A stretch of 64,000 nucleotides of DNA, taken from the NCBI GenBank assembly GCA_928212115.1, contig CAKMRJ010005523.1, forward strand, positions 139,323,803 to 139,387,802, written 5' to 3'. This document shows positions 20,887-33,112 of this stretch, one piece after another. Source of the stretch: Lactuca virosa (lineage: Eukaryota > Streptophyta > Magnoliopsida > Asterales > Asteraceae). The notes beneath the pieces are model-generated. The model saw only the letters and a program-made list of their open reading frames with translations. It had not been told where the DNA came from and ran no database searches. Within the stretch, counting starts at the first letter, position 1; each line of letters begins with the position of its first letter. The position numbers were made by a program, and so were the translations under genes.

Positions 20887-23800
20887 AGTCCCCCCAGTCT
20901 GGTGTTATTGGTACGCGGCCAATGACATCGGACTGGAACTAGTCATATAAATTGTGCGTCGTCAAGTCCCCCTAGTCTGATGCGATTGGGTTGCTAACAA
21001 TCGGATCGGACTAGATAAAGCACCAAAGCATTTAAATAATAGAGAGAATGACCGAACCTAGCCCACGAGAGTTGTGGGGTTGTGCGATGAGCCAAACATT
21101 GCTTATGCAGCTTGAGCTGACTTTATACTCCTTCATTGAGAGGAGTGCGAGCCAGTCGGTGCAACGCAACGTAACTGTTGCTGCGATAATGCAGACCGAG
21201 GCTGCTAAAGAGTGTTACACGACACTGATGTCGATGGAATGTCGGGCCGGGGTAGCTAAGAAGCGTAACCTCTCCATACAGTCTCTAAGACCGTTGTCGA
21301 GCTCCAAAGTCTGTAAATAGATAGAACGTACTCGGTCCATGATTCTCGCATTCCAGTCACAGCTGAAAGTTATTAATAGAAATAGACGCTCTGAGCGTCG
21401 CACGCACACCCCGGTGAGGGGGGACGAGACCCGCAGCCATCACCGGGTGGGGAGTTATATTTCTATGCCCGCTAGATGGGAACTTTGAGTGACTGGTCAG
21501 CGGTGCACACTTTGCAAGTCCCCTGTAAATATTTTACAGGTCGAGCTTTGCTCCGCGAGTTTGCTGTTGGCACACTCTGAGTGTCGCGGCGCAGAAGCGA
21601 TTTTCTGAAAAGACAACAAGATCAATTTTGTGAGTTATTATATTTTCTTTAAATAATAAACTAATTGATTTTCTGCCGAGGCTCTTTTGAAATGCTTCAT
21701 GAGTAGTAGTAGTAGTGATGCACTACTATTATCCCTCCCTTTTTTTTTGGGAAATGTCGAGCTAGTCAGACTGCATCTTCTTGATTCGGATTTAGTTAAA
21801 CTGAATTGGAGCACACAAACATTACACTATTGATTTTATCTTGAAAAGACGACCCATTTTAATTATTGAACCATCAGCATAAAAAAAATGATTTTAGGGA
21901 GACCCAACAAGATTGCTGGAGCCCAAAATAATATTTAAGTCCCTTAGGCCCAAATATTTTTTTTGTTGTGGTGGACTGACTTGGTAAATAGGGCACACAT
22001 GGCCCATCCCGTTTTTTATCGGGTTTGAAAAGGGATAACTGGCCTCTTCTTCACTTTCACGCTCAAGAAGAAAACACGCAATGGAGTTGCAAGTGGCGAT
22101 TTTTGTGGTTTCTCGTCGGACTCGTCGCTTGTACATAAAGGGAGGTCGGAAGAGCAACCTTTACCGCCGACGCAAGCCTAATGGTTTTTCAATTGAAATG
22201 ATCGACAACTAGGGTCGAAGTCAGAGCAGTGGTAGTCGCGGTTGCAGTTCCACTTGGGGAAGGTAACGGAGACTGTCGGCTAACTTGGGAGGACTGGTGA
22301 AGCGACTACTTCCGAGTGGAGTTGTTGTCGTATGGGGTCAGCGGATGGCCTGGCGAGAGAGCGATTGGACCGGCGACATTAGATCTTGAAGATGTCCGCT
22401 GGTGTGTGGTCCAACGGAGATGGCAGCGATCGACAGGTAATCCAGATATCATTGTTGATTGGTGTTGCTTTTGACTTCATTTACCGGTGGTAGTGGGGAA
22501 CAAAGAGGCGGGTAGCTGTTGCCGGGAATCGACGGATAGACCGCGATCAGAGCTCCACGGGTGCTAGGTTGTGTGTGTTGGAGAAGTTGTACAACCGGTG
22601 GAGCGCTATCTTCACTTCCCAGAGATGAACCAATGAAGACAGAGGCCACCGGGAAGATCTGCCCTGAGGTTGCTGCCAGGAGTGCTGCTGGTCGGTGAAG
22701 GAGTGGTGGTTGGTGGTGAATCAGGAAGACATAGGGGGCCGGCGATCGATTATTCTTGAGCTCTGATGGTCTGGGATTGCCGGTGATGTTGACCCTCATA
22801 CGAGAACGAATCAGGTGGTAACTGGTGGTTCTCGAGGATGGAGCGATCGGCGATGGTAGACAGATGTAGATGGTTGTCATCGTCGGAACCATTGTTGCTG
22901 GGGGATCAACTGATGGTTTGGTCCGACGAGAGAAACTGGGGTTTCGGGAGGTCTTTGGCTACCCGGGAAAATGTGTCGATCAGTGGGTCCTGCTCTTTTG
23001 TCTTTTCTGTACATAGGGGATTGAACAAGGTGGGCCCGACTTTGTTTTTGATTTTTACTGACAACTCTTTGTCACTTGTCCGATGCACTGTGCATCATTT
23101 CCCCCGTTTTTTTTGTCGTCTAGGATGAAACAAAAGACATGTGCACCATTTTTTGTACTAGTTTTTGTATAGGTAGGTGCAGCTTTTGAGGCAAAGGTGT
23201 CAAATGTATGTGATGTATCTTTGAAAGGATGGTTTTTTTCTTATTGGCTATTTTTGTGAGATGTACAAGTAACATAATACAAACAAATGTTTGTTTCAGG
23301 GAGTGAAATTGTATGCAGAAAAACTCAATCTGTAGAGATTTTCTGGTTATGTATGGGTGTGAGATGATACAAAATTTTATAAAAATTTCTTTTCTACTCA
23401 AAACACCAAAATATACTGAAAATAGAGCAAGAACTCGTGAAAACCCACCCTCTCTTTTTTTTTCTTCTTCTTCAAGCTTTTAAGCAACTTGAATGAACAG
23501 AAAACCATAATCTACATGAGGTTTTCTAAAAATATATGAACTAAGTTGGGGTAAAAACCCATGAAAAGCTCTTTTCTCCATCTCTCTTTTTTTTTGAGGT
23601 TCTGAGACGTCAACAAAAAGTAGGTGTACAACCAATTATTGCAGAGATGAGATTACACACAAAAAATCATAGCTAAAAACGATTTTTGGTAATGTGTGAA
23701 CTGAAGATGAAATAAAAACTCTTAAAAACATCTTTTCTCCCCACTTGCTGAACAAACTCATATTAAAAATAAAAAACGGATCTGAAGTGGGATGTTGCTC

Positions 23801-24956
23801 ATAAAACTTCTTTTTCCTTTCAGCTTGCTCAACAAGCTATCGAGATATGAGCAAAGAGTAGATCTAGACAAAATATTCGTTTTCCTTCTTTAAGCTTTGA
23901 AGAAAACACTAAATAAACAACAAAATTTCTTTTCTGATCAAACTTGCTGGAAAGACACCAAAACAAAAACGAATTTGATAGGGTTTTCTTCCCATAAACT
24001 TTCTTATCTTCTCAAGATGTGAGCAAGAACAGATCTGGAAAAAAATTCGTGTCTCTTCTCTAAACTTCTAAAGAAAAAACACCAAAAATATGAACAAAAT
24101 GTGGTGTAAAAACTTGTTTTCTCCTGATTTTATGAATTGAAAAATATGAGTAAGAACTCATAAAACTTCTTTTCTTCTGAAACAAACCCTCAAGATATAA
24201 ACAAAAAACAGATCTAAGAAAGTTTTTGCAGATTTGGGGAGTATTTTAGTGAAGAAAATCACGTAGATCCATAGATCTGAACTAAACACGAAATGGATCT
24301 AACAAAGTTTTGTCCTCACTAAACCTTCTTTACTCTTTAGCTTGCTCAATAGATCTGAATATCTTTTGTTTTCCATCTCTAAGCTTCTAGAGGAAGCATC
24401 AGATAAACAACTTGAATGAAGTTGTACATGAGGAATCAGGAACTACAACCGATTTTCTTGAAAATGAACAAGCAAAAGAGATAAAGACTTGTAAAACATT
24501 GTTTGTTCTTCAACTTGGTGAACAAAATTCGAAAATATGAACAAAGATGAGGAAAAACTCATATGAATCTCTTTTCTCCCGAACTTTCTGAATAATCCAA
24601 CAAAGATGGATCTGATAAAATCTTTTAACTTGAGAATTGCTCAAATAAACTAAAACAAGGCATATTTAGATATCTGAGCAAAAACAAGATAGATCTAACG
24701 ATCTGAGCAAAAAACTCAACAGATCTAAAGATCTGAGCAAAAAACTAAACAGATCTGAAAGATCTTGGCGAAACCAAATCGATCTGAACAGATCTTGGTA
24801 GAAACCAAATGGATCTGAACCAAATGGTGGGTAGAAATGAACAGATCTGAACAAATCTTAGATGAAAACACATCAGATCTGAACAAATTTGGTCAAAATC
24901 GAGCTTGAAACTAACTCAGGCTTTTGCTACTTGCTCGAATCCGGGATGGCGCCAAA
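20887..24956 (-). other. Non-coding interior of the LARD-like element
   Basis: No recognisable protein. Around 22000-22900 the base composition is GC-richer and genic in look (CCGGTGG-type text), possibly captured host sequence. From 23400 to 24900 the same phrases recur in degenerate form (AACTTCTTTTCT, GATCTGAACAGATCT), suggesting old tandem growth. Confidence 0.6.
24937..24954 (-). other. Primer-binding site of the LARD-like element
   Basis: The minus strand TGGCGCCATCCCGGATTC begins with TGG (complement of tRNA CCA) and lies two bases from the LTR. It resembles the TGGCGCC-type primer sites of Athila/Tat-like gypsy elements. The exact tRNA is not assigned. Confidence 0.7.
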
Positions 24957-25544
24957 TGATGCGACATCGACCTTCGGCGAGTCTTCTGGTCTTCTGCTAC
25001 AGCGGAGATCTGGACATCACAGTGCAAAGTTGTTAGAGCCGCCCCAGGGACTGTGCCCTGGGAGCAGACTCCGACGGTCAAGTTAGATCAGCTAGAAGAT
25101 TTGAGATGGTCCTCCATAGCTAGAGAGAACCATCTTGGTGCTAGTGGTGGTGTATGGTAGCTGACGGCGGCGGGTGGCGGCTGAGCCACCCGGCCGGAGT
25201 GTAGTGTGGGGGCTGAGCCAAGGGGAAGATCTAGTGGTGGTTGAACCACTTCGGAAAGAGTCCCTCTTCATGGAGGAGGCACTATTCTATTTATAGTGGA
25301 CAATTAGGTCAAGGGGAATTGGGTCAGGCCTTGGGCCAGCCCAATTCAGGCCCAACTAGCAAGGAGCTGGGCAAGGCCGCCCGGAGGCGCCGGGCGGGGA
25401 TGGCGGGCGCGCCCCAGGCAGGGCTGGCAAGGGAGTTCCCAGCAAGACTAGCAAGGGAACGCCAGGCAGGGCTGGCAGGAGCGCGCCAGGCCAGGCTGGC
25501 GCTCTAGATCAGTCTAGGCCATGCTAATGGACCATATATCATCA
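24957..25544 (-). repeat. 5' LTR of the LARD-like element
   Basis: Partner of 20299-20886. Visible substitutions between the two, for example near their plus-strand starts (CTACCTCCGACG versus CGACCTTCGGCG), show that some time has passed since insertion. Confidence 0.88.
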
Positions 25545-25549
25545 CACCC

Positions 25550-27276
25550 AATATATTGGACCATTAGCGCCTCCTACTGTCCTCTATCACCCTCTTGAGA
25601 CCCAGAAACCCTAATTTCCGTGAGTGAGAGCTTGGAGAGTGTTTTGGAGCTTTGGGAAGTGACTTTTGTGAAGGAAATTTGTAGATCAAGAGGCTAGCAT
25701 CAAGATTTCTGTGTGGATCCAGAGTCTACTTCAGTTTGGGCACGTTTTGGAGGTAACCAGCTGTTACCTTAACCTCTTTTTCTTCTAGAATCATTCATAT
25801 GTGGAAACTAGTGCTTTCTTTAGTTATTCATGAAGGGATTTTGGTATGGGAGCTAGATCTGAAGTTGAAACTTCAGATCTGAACCTCTTTTGAGTCCTAA
25901 GTCCATAAAGTTTCCAGCTTTTGCAAGGATGAGACTCTCCTATGGTGTAAAGCTCCATTAGAATCTTAGATTGGTCATTTAGAGCGTTTAGGGCCTTGCA
26001 TGCGTGTAAACTTTGCAACTTTACATGATAAACATGCCTTAGAAGCTTGGATCTGTAATCTGGAACCTTGGCATGGCTTGAAAAGTGTCTGCAAGGATGA
26101 AGGTCTGCAAGGACTCGGCGCGTTGCATAGTCAACTCGGCGAGTCATATGAAGATGGTCATGAACTCGTCGAGTTGATGAACAAACTCGGCGAGCCCGTT
26201 GAAGATTGCCTTGAACTCGGCGAGTCGTTCGAAGACTCGGCGAGTCGGCTAGGGTTTCTCCCAATTCTTGGACACGTATGAACTCGGCGAGTTAAAGGGG
26301 AACTCGACGAGCCAATTAAGGATTTCACGACTTCTCGAGTTCAGGAAGGACTCGACGGGTCAGTGAACTGCACTCGACGAGTCGAGTCAACATGGACTGT
26401 TGACTTTGACTGTGGACTTTGACTTTGACCAAGAGTTGACCAGTTGACTTCTGAGGGTATTCTGGTAATTTGGAGATTTATGAAAAAGGGTTTTATGGTA
26501 ACTATAGGTGGTGGAGTTCGTGTTGGTGATCCGGGAGTTGAGCTTTCTAGTTTCAGACGACAGTTGCAAGGTGAGTTATCCTCACTATACTAAGGGGTCT
26601 AAGGCACCAAGGCTGGCCCATTGGATATGTTATCCTAGCAGTGTTAGATGTGGAGTATAAGTTAGTGTTGCATGCTAGTAGTTATGCCAGTTAGGTAGAC
26701 CTGTAGGACTACCTGTGATGTTATATGATTATTGCATGCTCAGTGGTTATGTGGTATGTTATATGTTATGTGGGATGGGTTGAGGTTGTACTGCTCCGTG
26801 CGGTAGCCAACGGACCTTAGGAGTATTCCAGTTATGGGCTAAAGGGAGACTCATACTGTGGGCTCGGGAGCATTCCAGTTACGGGCTAAAGGGAGACTCG
26901 TACTGTGGGCTCGGGAGCATTCCAGTTACGGGCTAAAGGGAGACTCGTACTTTGGGCTCAGGGGTAATCCAGTCTGTAAAGCTGGGGACCCATTACATGT
27001 TTTTCAGTTTGTTATGATATGTTTATATGGAATGTACGTGTATCGGTATTTTAGGGGAACTCACTAAACTCTCGAGCTTACAGTTTCAGTTTATTGTTTC
27101 AGGTACATCAGGGGATCGCGGCAAGGCGAAGGCATGATCGTACAGCTCCTCATGTTTTGTCTATGTTTCTGGGAAAACTCTGATATTATACATTTTGAAA
27201 ACAAAGTTGTAATGATTTTTAATGGTTTGAAATGTTTTTAGAAAGTTTAAATTGGTTTGAATTTTTGGGTGTTACA
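25550..27276 (+). repeat. 3' LTR of element B, right part
   Basis: Continues the LTR from AATATATTGG (matching 10717 onward) to GTTACA, with donor CAAG/GTGAGTT at 26571, three 47-bp tandem units (26821-26961) and the longer palindrome array at 26117-26385. Confidence 0.93.
26117..26385. repeat. Palindrome array (ACTCGNCGAGT) in 3' LTR of B
   Basis: About eleven copies, central base G, T or A. It has four units that the 5' LTR lacks, and the differences start and stop at palindrome copies. Confidence 0.85.
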
Positions 27277-27281
27277 CATTT

Positions 27282-28833
27282 CATCTTTAATCTCTTTGGG
27301 TGGGTTTTAGGGAAAGGGTTCTTGTGTTTGAGCCAAGATCTGAGTTTCAACTTCAGATCTGGACTCCCTTTGGCCTCTAGATCCATAAAGTTATCAGCTT
27401 TGGCAAGTATGAACCTTCCCTCAAGTGTGAGACTTCCTTAAAAGCTTGGTGTTGTCATTCTAAGACTTTAGAGCTTTGCATGCACGTAAAGTTTGCAACT
27501 TTACGTGATAAACATGCCTTGGGAAGCTGGATCTACAATTTGGAGCCTTAGCATGTCTTAAAAAGCCTCTGTATGGATGAAGGACTGAAGGGACTCGATG
27601 AGTCGCATGGTCGACTCGGCGAGTCCGATGAAGATTGTCGTGGGCTCGGCGAGTCAGATGAGAGACTCGGCGAGTCGGCTAGGGTTTTCCCTAACCTTTG
27701 GACACGTATGAACGCACCGAGTGTAAAGGGAAAACTCGGCGAGTTGGCAAAGGAGTTACGACCACTGACACTAGGAACTCGACGAGTCACTCAAGTGACT
27801 CGGCGAATTGGCGAGTCAGGCCAGGAACTCGGCGAGTAGCCGAGGGTACTCGGCGAGTTGAGGTCAACATGGACTGTTGACCTTGATAGTTGACTTTGAC
27901 TTTGACCAAGGGTTGACTATTGGACTTCTGCGGTATTTTGGGAAAATATGAGCATGGTGGGGACATTTAGTCAAGAAGGTCATGATGGGTATTAACTTAT
28001 TATTTATGGTGTGATAGTGTGGGATTCCGGGGAGACAGCAGTCAGAGACTTGCAGTACTTTAGCACTACTTGCGAGGTGAGTTATCCTCACAATATCAAT
28101 AGGGTCTAAGGCACGAAGGCCGACCCTTTAGGGATTGTATTCGGATATGGCATGATATGTTTATTGATTACATCCTGGCAGTTAGGGTGGTGATATGCTT
28201 ATGTGTGTTGACCCGGTTAGGTCAGTGTCCTGGTTATAGGATGATGCTATGTTAGTGACCGGTTAGGTCTGTATCCCGGTTATTGGGATGTTGCTATGAT
28301 TAGTGATCTGTTAGATTGGTTTGACTGTTATATGATATGAGTTAACGTATGATATTTATGTGCACATGTTTGTTTGATTGGGATTGGGTTGAGGCGGTCC
28401 TGCTTTGTGTTGAAGGCCAACATACCTAGTGAGCGGTCTTGATAAGCTCTAGGCCCTGCAAGGCGGGTCCAGTCATGTCGAAGGCTTGGGAGCGGTCAAG
28501 ATAGGTTGTAGGCCCTGCGAGGCGGTCCAGTCAGGCTGAAGGCTCATTTCGCATGCTGATTTGTATTTGTGGATGTGATATGATTATGGTTATATTGAGA
28601 TTGGTATTTTGGGGGAATTCACTAAGCTTTCGAGCTTACAGTTTCAGTTTATTGTTTCAGGTACATCAGGGGATCGCGGCAAGGCGAAGGCATGATCGTA
28701 CAGCTCCTCATGATTTGTTTATGTTTCTGGGAAAACTCTGATATTATACATTTTGAAAACAAAGTTGTAATGATTTTAATGGTTTGAAATGTTTTAAAAG
28801 TTCAAATTTGTCTTGAAATTTTTAGGTGTTACA
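27282..28833 (+). mobile_element. Solo gypsy LTR 'A', right part
   Basis: Resumes after the CATTT duplication and ends GGTGTTACA, followed by AGTGT (28834-28838), the duplicate of 10080-10084. It contains a palindrome cluster (27590-27860), donor GAG/GTGAGTT (GT at 28077) and two about 59-bp tandem units starting GAGCGGTC (about 28431-28545). Confidence 0.88.
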
Positions 28834-28838
28834 AGTGT

Positions 28839-29989
28839 TAAAGTCATTGACAATTTGATTATGTCATTGACGTTCCATTACAACCTCAAACATCATCATA
28901 AACATTAAAAGATAATAACCGGTTAGGATGGTGTTTTGAAATGACCAATTCTGGTATTTAGACAATGATGTAGTTCTCATAAGACCAGACACTGGTATGT
29001 GCTTGAAAAATGCAGGGATCCAACATCTCCACAACCCATACATCTCTTTTATCCACTTGTTATTTGAAATCTTAAAATCATCTAAACAAGAATCCCATGC
29101 TTTCTCAAAATCATGTGGTTTCAGCTTAGAATTCCAAATTATAGAGTGAAAACGCTTTCGAAAAACTGAGTTGGTGGCTAGTTGTGATGTTGTCTGAAGA
29201 AAATGAAATTTAAGGAGTATTGTTAAATAATAAGAGTAAGGTCATAAGAGTAAAACATAAAGTGTCGATACAAGTCATATAAGGAAGACAAAAAAAAGTA
29301 GCATATATGGTTTCGTGTATCCTATAATTCTAAGAAAAATTATACTAATTGATTCTGATAGAATTTTATTCTAAAAGAATCACATTTATTATTAAAATCA
29401 ATTTATTACAAATATTTTGGTAAATAAACAATAAATGTGCACCTTATTTGGCAACTTTTTCGTAATATGCCACATACAAAACCTATTTTGTGACATTGGA
29501 AAAAACTTCATTTACAACTTTGTTCAAAGTTGGATCCTGATATGTAAGAACCAGTTTATGTTGTTTTTTAAATGCTTTCAAGAAAGCTCTAAGCAACCAA
29601 GAATAAGAACTACCATCTTCTCTACTCAAAAGTCCAACACCAAAAGTTACACATTTCTTATGGTTATCTATCCCAGTGAACGGAACGAAAACCATATCAT
29701 ACCTATGTTAAAAATAAAAAATTAATTAAAAAATCTGGAAATAATAAAAAAGTTGGTGATAATATTATAAATGTAAAATATACTTATTCATGCTGAATGT
29801 GACATCAAGGGATACAACGTCTCCGAAAGCATTGTAGTTATACTTTGCGGTTTCGTCAGCCCAAAAAAGCGCATTCAATTTTCTCTGCACAACTCTAAAC
29901 TCAAAAGAAAAAGTTGGGACATTTTTTTCCTTTCCACCATCTTGACAACAATGAATTTTGCATCCCTGCAACCTATGTAAGAATTAAGA
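28839..29989 (-). pseudogene. FAR1-type MULE transposase, central catalytic piece
   Basis: On the minus strand: LNSYIGCRDAKFIV, FSFEFRVVQRKLNALFWADE, YNAFGDVVSLDVTF, MVFVPFTGIDNHKKCVTFG, LLSREDGSSYSWLLRAFLKA and, after frame changes, a GLWRCWIPAFF / SGLMRTTSLSK block. This is the MULE transposase core in FAR1-family order. The aspartate of DVTF is kept; the second catalytic region reads LTYQDPT where LTDQDP is usual. Stops are scattered, so it is dead. It continues across both neighbouring insertions to 59567-60370 and 9106-10084. Confidence 0.85.
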
Positions 29990-31451
29990 TGTAACATCCC
30001 AAATTTCAAGACCAAAAATTTCATTTTTGATATAACAATTTGGATAACATTTATAAGAAAACATAATTGAGTCATATCATTTCATAAAACTTAGAGAGTT
30101 CCCCATCATACCAGATACCATACAATCACATGACATACATACTGTCAGGCATATCTGGGTGCCCGACCTACCCCTTCGGCCCTCTCGACCGGTGACCTTG
30201 CCTAGCATATCTGGGTGCTGGCATACCCCTTCGGTCCTCTCGACCGGTCTCGGGGGATTATCTCACCCCTTACTACTACCACATATTATCATATAATCAT
30301 AATCTGGCTAACATAGTTGGGTACTAAACTATCCCTTCGGCCCTATCGGCCGATAACTTGGGAACTATCTCCCCCTACTGCTATGATCACATAACATCAT
30401 ATCATGCTAACACATAAACATATCAAGTAGCGGTAAATACAGACAATTATCACAAAGACAATTGTCTAACATACACTCCTACTGGTGGGTCGGCATTGTC
30501 GCCTTAGACCCACCGCTACTGGAAGATAACTCACCTCGATGTCGCGTAGTGTCTGCACAATCCTTGGTACAGAATCCTCTCGTCTCAACTCCTCAATCCC
30601 TACACAACAACCCTCCTTGATTATTAATCCGTACCCACAACCCTCCTTTACAAGGGTCAACTCAAGTCCAGGTCAAAGTCAAAGTCAACATCTAGTTGAC
30701 TTGACTCGCCGAGTTGGTCCACCAACTCGTCGAGTCCCTATTCTTTCAAAATGATACAACCCCCGACTCTACTCGTCAAGTCTAGCAAGAACTCGACGAG
30801 TTCACCTTCAACCATAGCATCGGGACCATCTTCAACCGACTCGCCGAGTTCATCCTTGAACTCGTCGAGTTCATCTTCATCATATGAATGTGTCCAGTCT
30901 ATGACTCGACGAGTTCTATGAACAACTCGTCGAGTCCGTCTTTATGGGTTGGGAGATTGCCTTGGACTCGCCGAGTTTGTTCATACACTCGCCGAGTCCC
31001 ATGATTTCCAGGTCCATAATCACGTCCATCTTGTTGAGTCCCCTTCTAGACTCGACCAGATTCCTCAGAAACAGAAAAGGTTGGGGAACCAATACCCGAC
31101 TCGCCGAGTCCCCTAAATTCCATGTCTATAAACTCAATTTCTGTTGAACCCATCTCATCCAAAGAGTAGATCTGACCTCCTAGGGTCGATATAACACGTA
31201 AAGTCACGAACTTTATGTCCATTCATGGGTCTTTAAGCTCAAAAGACCCAAAAATGAGGTCTACAAGATGCATGGGGATCTCATGGCCATAAAGTTGGCA
31301 CCTTTATGACTCGTCGAGTAGGTCACTTACTCCCCCCCCCCCAATCCGAATTCGAACCTACTCGACGAGTTGGGCCTCCAAATCGCCGAGTCCCAGTGTA
31401 AAATATAAAGTTTTGCTTGAATTTAAATACGTACCTGAACCGGGTCTTACA
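29990..31451 (-). repeat. 3' LTR of element C (two internal deletions)
   Basis: Compared with 57539-59566 it lacks segments corresponding to about 57627-57812 and about 59023-59428. The second loss removes its TATA region. It carries a palindrome array (30705-31110 and 31310-31390). Confidence 0.88.
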
Positions 31452-31465
31452 ACTTTCCCGCGCTT
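31452..31465 (-). other. Polypurine tract of element C
   Basis: On the minus strand GCGCGGGAAAGT precedes the LTR start TGTAAGACC. Confidence 0.6.
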
Positions 31466-31468
31466 ATT

Positions 31469-33110
31469 TTAGACTTCGTCCTCGAAGTCTGCTGCTGAGT
31501 CCTGAAAAAGCTCGGGGTAGTGTTCCCTCATCTCTTCCTCCAGCTCCCAAGTCCATTCCGATCCCTTGCAGTGCTGCCATTGCACCTTCACCAGCTCCAC
31601 CCTCTTGTTCCTCAGATCCTTCGACTTCCTGTCGAGGATCGCCACTGGCCGCTCGATGTAGTTCAGGCTGTCATCCACCTGAATATCCTCCAAGGGCACC
31701 ACTGCTGAGTCGTCCAACAGGCACTTCCGTAACTGGGAGACGTGAAACGTGCTATGAATCTGACTGAGTTCGGCTGGTAGGTCCAGCCTATATGCCATCT
31801 TGCCCTCCTGGGCGACAACCCTGAAAGGTCCAATGTACCTGGGGCCCAACTTTCCCCGCTTCCTGAATCGGATGATGCCTTTCCAAGGCAACACCTTCAG
31901 GAGGACCATATCCCCGACCTGGAACTCCAGGTCCGAGCGGCGCTTGTCGGCATAACTTTTCTGCCGACTCTGAGCAGTCTGAAGCCTGCTCCTAACTTGC
32001 TGAATCCTCTCTGTCGTCTTGAGCACCACTTTGGTGCTCCCCATGACCCTCTGTCTGAATTCACCCCAACATATCGGGGTCCTGCACTTCCTCCCGTACA
32101 ACATCTCAAAAGGAGGACGATCGATACTCGCGTGATAGCTGTTGTTGTAGGAGAACTCAGCTAATGGAAGATAAGTATCCCAGTTACCACCGAAGTCTAG
32201 AACACATGCCCGCAACATATCCTCCAAAGTTTGGATGGTCCTCTCGCTCTGACCATCCGTCTGCGGGTGAAAAGCGGTTCTAAAGTGCAGACGAGTACCC
32301 AACTCGTCATGGAATTTCTTCCAAAATCTGGAAGTGAACCGTACATCTCTGTCTGAAATCACGGAGACTGGAACTCCGTGTCGAGCTACTAACTCTCGAT
32401 TGTAGATATCGGCCAGTTTCTCAGTCGAGATGTTCTCCTGGATCGGTATGAAATGGGCACTCTTGGTCAACCGATCTACGATGACCCAAATCGAATCCAC
32501 TCCCCGTGCGGTCCTGGGAAGCTTTGTAGTGAAATCCATAGTAATATCTTCCCATTTCCACATAGGGATTTCCAACGGCTGCGTCTTGCCATGAGGCCTC
32601 TGGTGCTCGGCCTTGACCTTCTTACAGGTCAGGCATCTCTCGACATACCAGGCTACATCCCGCTTCATGCAGGGCCACCAATAATCAGGACGAAGATCTC
32701 TGTACATCTTCGTCGCCCCGGGATGAATGGAAAATCGGGATTTGTGCGCCTCTTCCATCAGAACCTGGCGTACACCCCCTTGGTATGGAACCCACACCCG
32801 ACGGTGTAGTGTCATTAACCCTCGGCTGTCGTAATCGAAGGAGGAAACCTGGCCCACAATACGCTCACTCTTACGATGTTCCTCCTTCATAGCCTCCTGT
32901 TGGGCCTCTCGAATCCGCTCCAACAGCGGAGTCACCACGGTCATCCTCATGCAGATGTCTCTGATCGGCGCTGCCTTGCGGTTAAGCGTGTCGGCCATGA
33001 CATTGGCCTTCCCCGGATGGTAGAGGATCTCACAATCGTAATCCTTCACCACATCCAGCCATCAGCGATGTCTCATGTTCAGATTCGGCTGATCCATAAG
33101 GAACCTCAAC
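31469..33110 (-). pseudogene. Integrase and chromodomain of element C
   Basis: An open stretch of 527 codons (33052-31469). It starts at the end of RNase H (KDYDCEILYHPGKANVMADTLNRK), then the integrase zinc motif (HKSRFSIHPGA to CLTCKKVK), the catalytic Asp-Asp-Glu in ITMDFTTK, ISDRDVRF and GQSERTIQ, then GPFRVVAQEGKMAYRLDLP. The C-terminal chromodomain is intact (NYIERPVAILDRKSKDLRNK ... KGSEWTWELEEEMREHYPELF). It is cut from the upstream part by a frameshift near 33113. Chromodomain presence defines the chromovirus branch. Confidence 0.9.
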
Positions 33111-33112
33111 TC

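Larger units (their letters stand above)
20299..25544 (-). mobile_element. Large non-autonomous LTR element (LARD-like) in LTR of B
   Basis: Two LTRs of 588 bp (20299-20886 and 24957-25544), ends TGATG...CATCA, exact 5-bp duplication CACCC (20294-20298, 25545-25549). On the minus strand a primer site (complement of 24937-24954, TGGCGCCATCCCGGATTC) lies two bases from the right LTR, and a purine tract (complement of 20887-20900) adjoins the left LTR, so it is transcribed leftward. The 4.07-kb interior has no gag or pol similarity in any frame, only AT-rich stretches and short repeats. That is the pattern of large retrotransposon derivatives mobilised by another element's proteins. Confidence 0.88.
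10516..27276 (+). mobile_element. Ty3/gypsy chromovirus-type element B (with two later insertions)
   Basis: It has 5' LTR 10516-12327, iMet primer site, gag, protease, RT, RNase H, integrase, polypurine tract, and a 3' LTR 20099-27276 that is itself interrupted. Both outer ends are TGTAACATCC and GTTACA. The 5-bp duplication CATTT is exact (10511-10515, 27277-27281). It lies inside solo LTR A. Later insertions are solo LTR X (12532-14802) in the leader and a non-autonomous LTR element (20299-25544) in the 3' LTR. Stops in gag and pol make it unable to move by itself. Confidence 0.93.

Noticed and set aside
22449..22892. 147-codon minus-strand ORF inside the LARD-like element
   Set aside because: Low-complexity Pro/Ser-rich translation of GC-richer sequence with no recognised domain. 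I kept only the note that captured host DNA is possible.
24931..24956. tRNA-like 3' end CTCGAATCCGGGATGGCGCCA
   Set aside because: Only the acceptor-end text is present, next to an LTR. It is the complement of a primer-binding site, not a tRNA gene.
10085..28833. Block 1 as a single full-length LTR retrotransposon with 10085 and 28833 as outer ends of two LTRs
   Set aside because: The outer pieces add up to just one LTR (431 + 1552 bp) broken by element B with its own CATTT duplication, so the outer unit is a solo LTR.
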